64,000 bases of DNA from contig JAHPZE010000018.1 of the NCBI GenBank assembly GCA_019058365.1, forward strand, positions 1 to 64,000, given 5' to 3'. This DNA comes from Promethearchaeota archaeon. GTDB taxonomy: Archaea > Asgardarchaeota > Lokiarchaeia > Sigyniarchaeales > SOKP01. Of the stretch, positions 62,786 to 64,000 are shown piece by piece. A program made the position numbers and the translations under genes. Numbering within the stretch: the first letter of the stretch is position 1; each line of letters starts with the position of its first letter. Below the pieces are notes generated by a model. The model had not been told where the DNA came from. It made no database searches and saw only the letters and a program-made list of their open reading frames with translations.

Positions 62786-64000
62786 TTATATATTAATTTT
62801 TAAAATTTTAAGAGTAAAAAGTTCGATGGGATATTTTGATGCTTGGAGAGATGCTTTTAGTTTTTGATCATAGCTATTGCAGATTATAATCCCTCTTACA
62901 GGAAATTGCTCTGAGAGATTATTATCAACCCAATAAAGATATCTTTGGATTTGACCCACCACTTTGTCGGAAGCTCTCCCTTTTTTAATTTCTATTATTA
63001 CATAATTATCTTTTTTATCCTTACATAAAATATCGATTGTGCCCACTTCATTTGTATCATATTGATTGTTTATAAACTGTAATCCTTCTTCTACTTCATG
63101 TAAGTTAGAGATTACATATTTTTCAATATCTTTTTCTAAAAATCCATTATTCTTTATTTTAAGTTCTGAGAAAGTATACTTTTGTTTCATTCCTTCCCAA
63201 TCGAGAGGAAGTAATTTGAGCCTCAAACTCTTTTTAATTTTCTTTTTTTCTTTCTCAATCATAATCTCTACTCCCTTTTCACTCCACTCCTTAAAGCTTT
63301 TGGTAAATTTACCCTTTATATAGGCTTTTTTTCCTAAAGAGATGTATTTATCGACGGTTTTTTTTGGATATCTTAATCCCGACATCTCAACCATCTCACC
63401 GTCATCATTTAGTAATATTTTTTCTAATGCCTGTAAGAATAACTTTAAAATAAAGGAAGGTGTAGTATAATTATACCCTGATGGTGAAATCAAGCACTTG
63501 GGTGTAAGGGAAAAATACAAATGCCAGATTCCTAATTTTACTAAAATATCTGAAAGTTCATTATACCAAAATTTTCTTTTTCCAACTTTCAAGTAGGAAA
63601 ACTCATTGGTAATAGAAAATTTCTCACTTATTTTTTTTAGGTTAAAAAGAAGCATAAATTCTTCATCAAAATGATCCTTGTATGATTGATTACTATAGAA
63701 ATGTCTATTGCATACACAGGTGAGCCCTAAGACAAGATTTTTCCAAGCATAGTGATACGGCATAAATGTCCGTCTCGCAGGACCAAAGTTTTCGCGTTCT
63801 TCCACCCCAAGATACATTAATGCGGTTATCGTTTTAATTATACCTTTTTCTAGAGCGGTTGAATTTGAAAGTGTGCTTACTATAACATTTTTATAATTCT
63901 TAGAACTAAGTTTGGTAAAAATATATTTCATTTCTTGGATTGTGTTCGTATAGTAATATCCATTCCTGGTATCTTGATTAAATTTGGGTTCAAGAATCTT
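62786..64000 (-). CDS. NucS-like (DUF91) endonuclease, 5' end outside window
   Basis: The C-terminal domain shows NEVGTIDILCKDKKDNYVIIEIKKG, DKVVGQIQRYLYWVDNN and RGIIICNSYDQKL, the pattern of NucS/EndoMS endonucleases (PD-(D/E)XK, with D and E-x-K). The N-terminal part has no assigned domain. An ATG lies at 63931, but the frame stays open to the window edge, and upstream residues such as GYYYTNTIQEMKYIF look protein-like, so the gene probably begins outside. NucS cuts mismatched or branched DNA; family members also occur in defence islands. It is partial here. Confidence 0.75.
   Translation of the reverse strand, partial: KILEPKFNQDTRNGYYYTNTIQEMKYIFTKLSSKNYKNVIVSTLSNSTALEKGIIKTITALMYLGVEERENFGPARRTFMPYHYAWKNLVLGLTCVCNRHFYSNQSYKDHFDEEFMLLFNLKKISEKFSITNEFSYLKVGKRKFWYNELSDILVKLGIWHLYFSLTPKCLISPSGYNYTTPSFILKLFLQALEKILLNDDGEMVEMSGLRYPKKTVDKYISLGKKAYIKGKFTKSFKEWSEKGVEIMIEKEKKKIKKSLRLKLLPLDWEGMKQKYTFSELKIKNNGFLEKDIEKYVISNLHEVEEGLQFINNQYDTNEVGTIDILCKDKKDNYVIIEIKKGRASDKVVGQIQRYLYWVDNNLSEQFPVRGIIICNSYDQKLKASLQASKYPIELFTLKILKINI

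Noticed and set aside
1..64000. tRNA, rRNA or other structured RNA genes
   Set aside because: No cloverleaf-like or G+C-rich stretch stood out by eye in this A+T-rich sequence; a covariance search would be needed to be sure.

Overview
The window is strongly A+T-rich DNA from an archaeon, most likely an Asgard archaeon of the Lokiarchaeia type. The signs are a Roadblock/LC7 protein (11721-12107), an Elf1-like zinc-ribbon protein (30866-31315), a DUF763 protein, extracellular parallel beta-helix proteins with a C-terminal membrane anchor, archaeal TATA boxes close to start codons, and many leaderless genes with ATG, GTG or TTG starts. No rRNA, tRNA or CRISPR array was recognised. The lineage call is an inference; no marker gene is present.

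Layout. 0.3-5.7 kb: a coiled-coil protein and two surface beta-helix proteins. 6-9.4 kb: an HNH nuclease block inserted beside a beta-CASP metallo-beta-lactamase gene, whose 3' end is duplicated on the far side of the block. 9.7-14.1 kb: ordinary genes (DUF763, DinB-like, Roadblock, SDR, alpha/beta hydrolase). 14.1-31.3 kb: an accessory region of nucleases, zinc-ribbon/HEPN-like proteins and pseudogenes. It includes a four-gene minus-strand operon (22590 to 19242) of wHTH-CARF-like protein, CD-NTase, HEPN-like protein and Shedu-like nuclease, and a block of PD-(D/E)XK, HNH and AspBHI-like nucleases.

31.5-49.9 kb is a large DISARM-like locus. The plus half holds CoiA-like/KOW protein, DrmA helicase, DrmB (DUF1998), UvrD-like helicase, NERD-UvrD helicase and a Mig-type T:G mismatch glycosylase. 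The minus half converges on it with a second CoiA-like/KOW protein, a GHKL (Hsp90-like) ATPase and a 5mC DNA methyltransferase. The likely logic is that the methyltransferase marks self DNA, DrmA/DrmB and the helicases act on foreign DNA, and the glycosylase repairs T:G mismatches left by deaminated 5mC. 50.9-54.4 kb holds a PIN / unknown / Rad50-like SMC operon that resembles a Lamassu-type system.

54.6-64 kb: a Na+/Ca2+ exchanger, a membrane protein, a HepT/MntA toxin-antitoxin pair, an NB-ARC/TPR STAND protein, an HD phosphohydrolase with a YwgA-like partner, and a NucS-like nuclease cut by the window edge. A short sequence related to TTCGTGAAACGGTTAT recurs between these genes. Overall, 14-64 kb reads as a defence island in which several nuclease blocks are bracketed by partial gene duplications.
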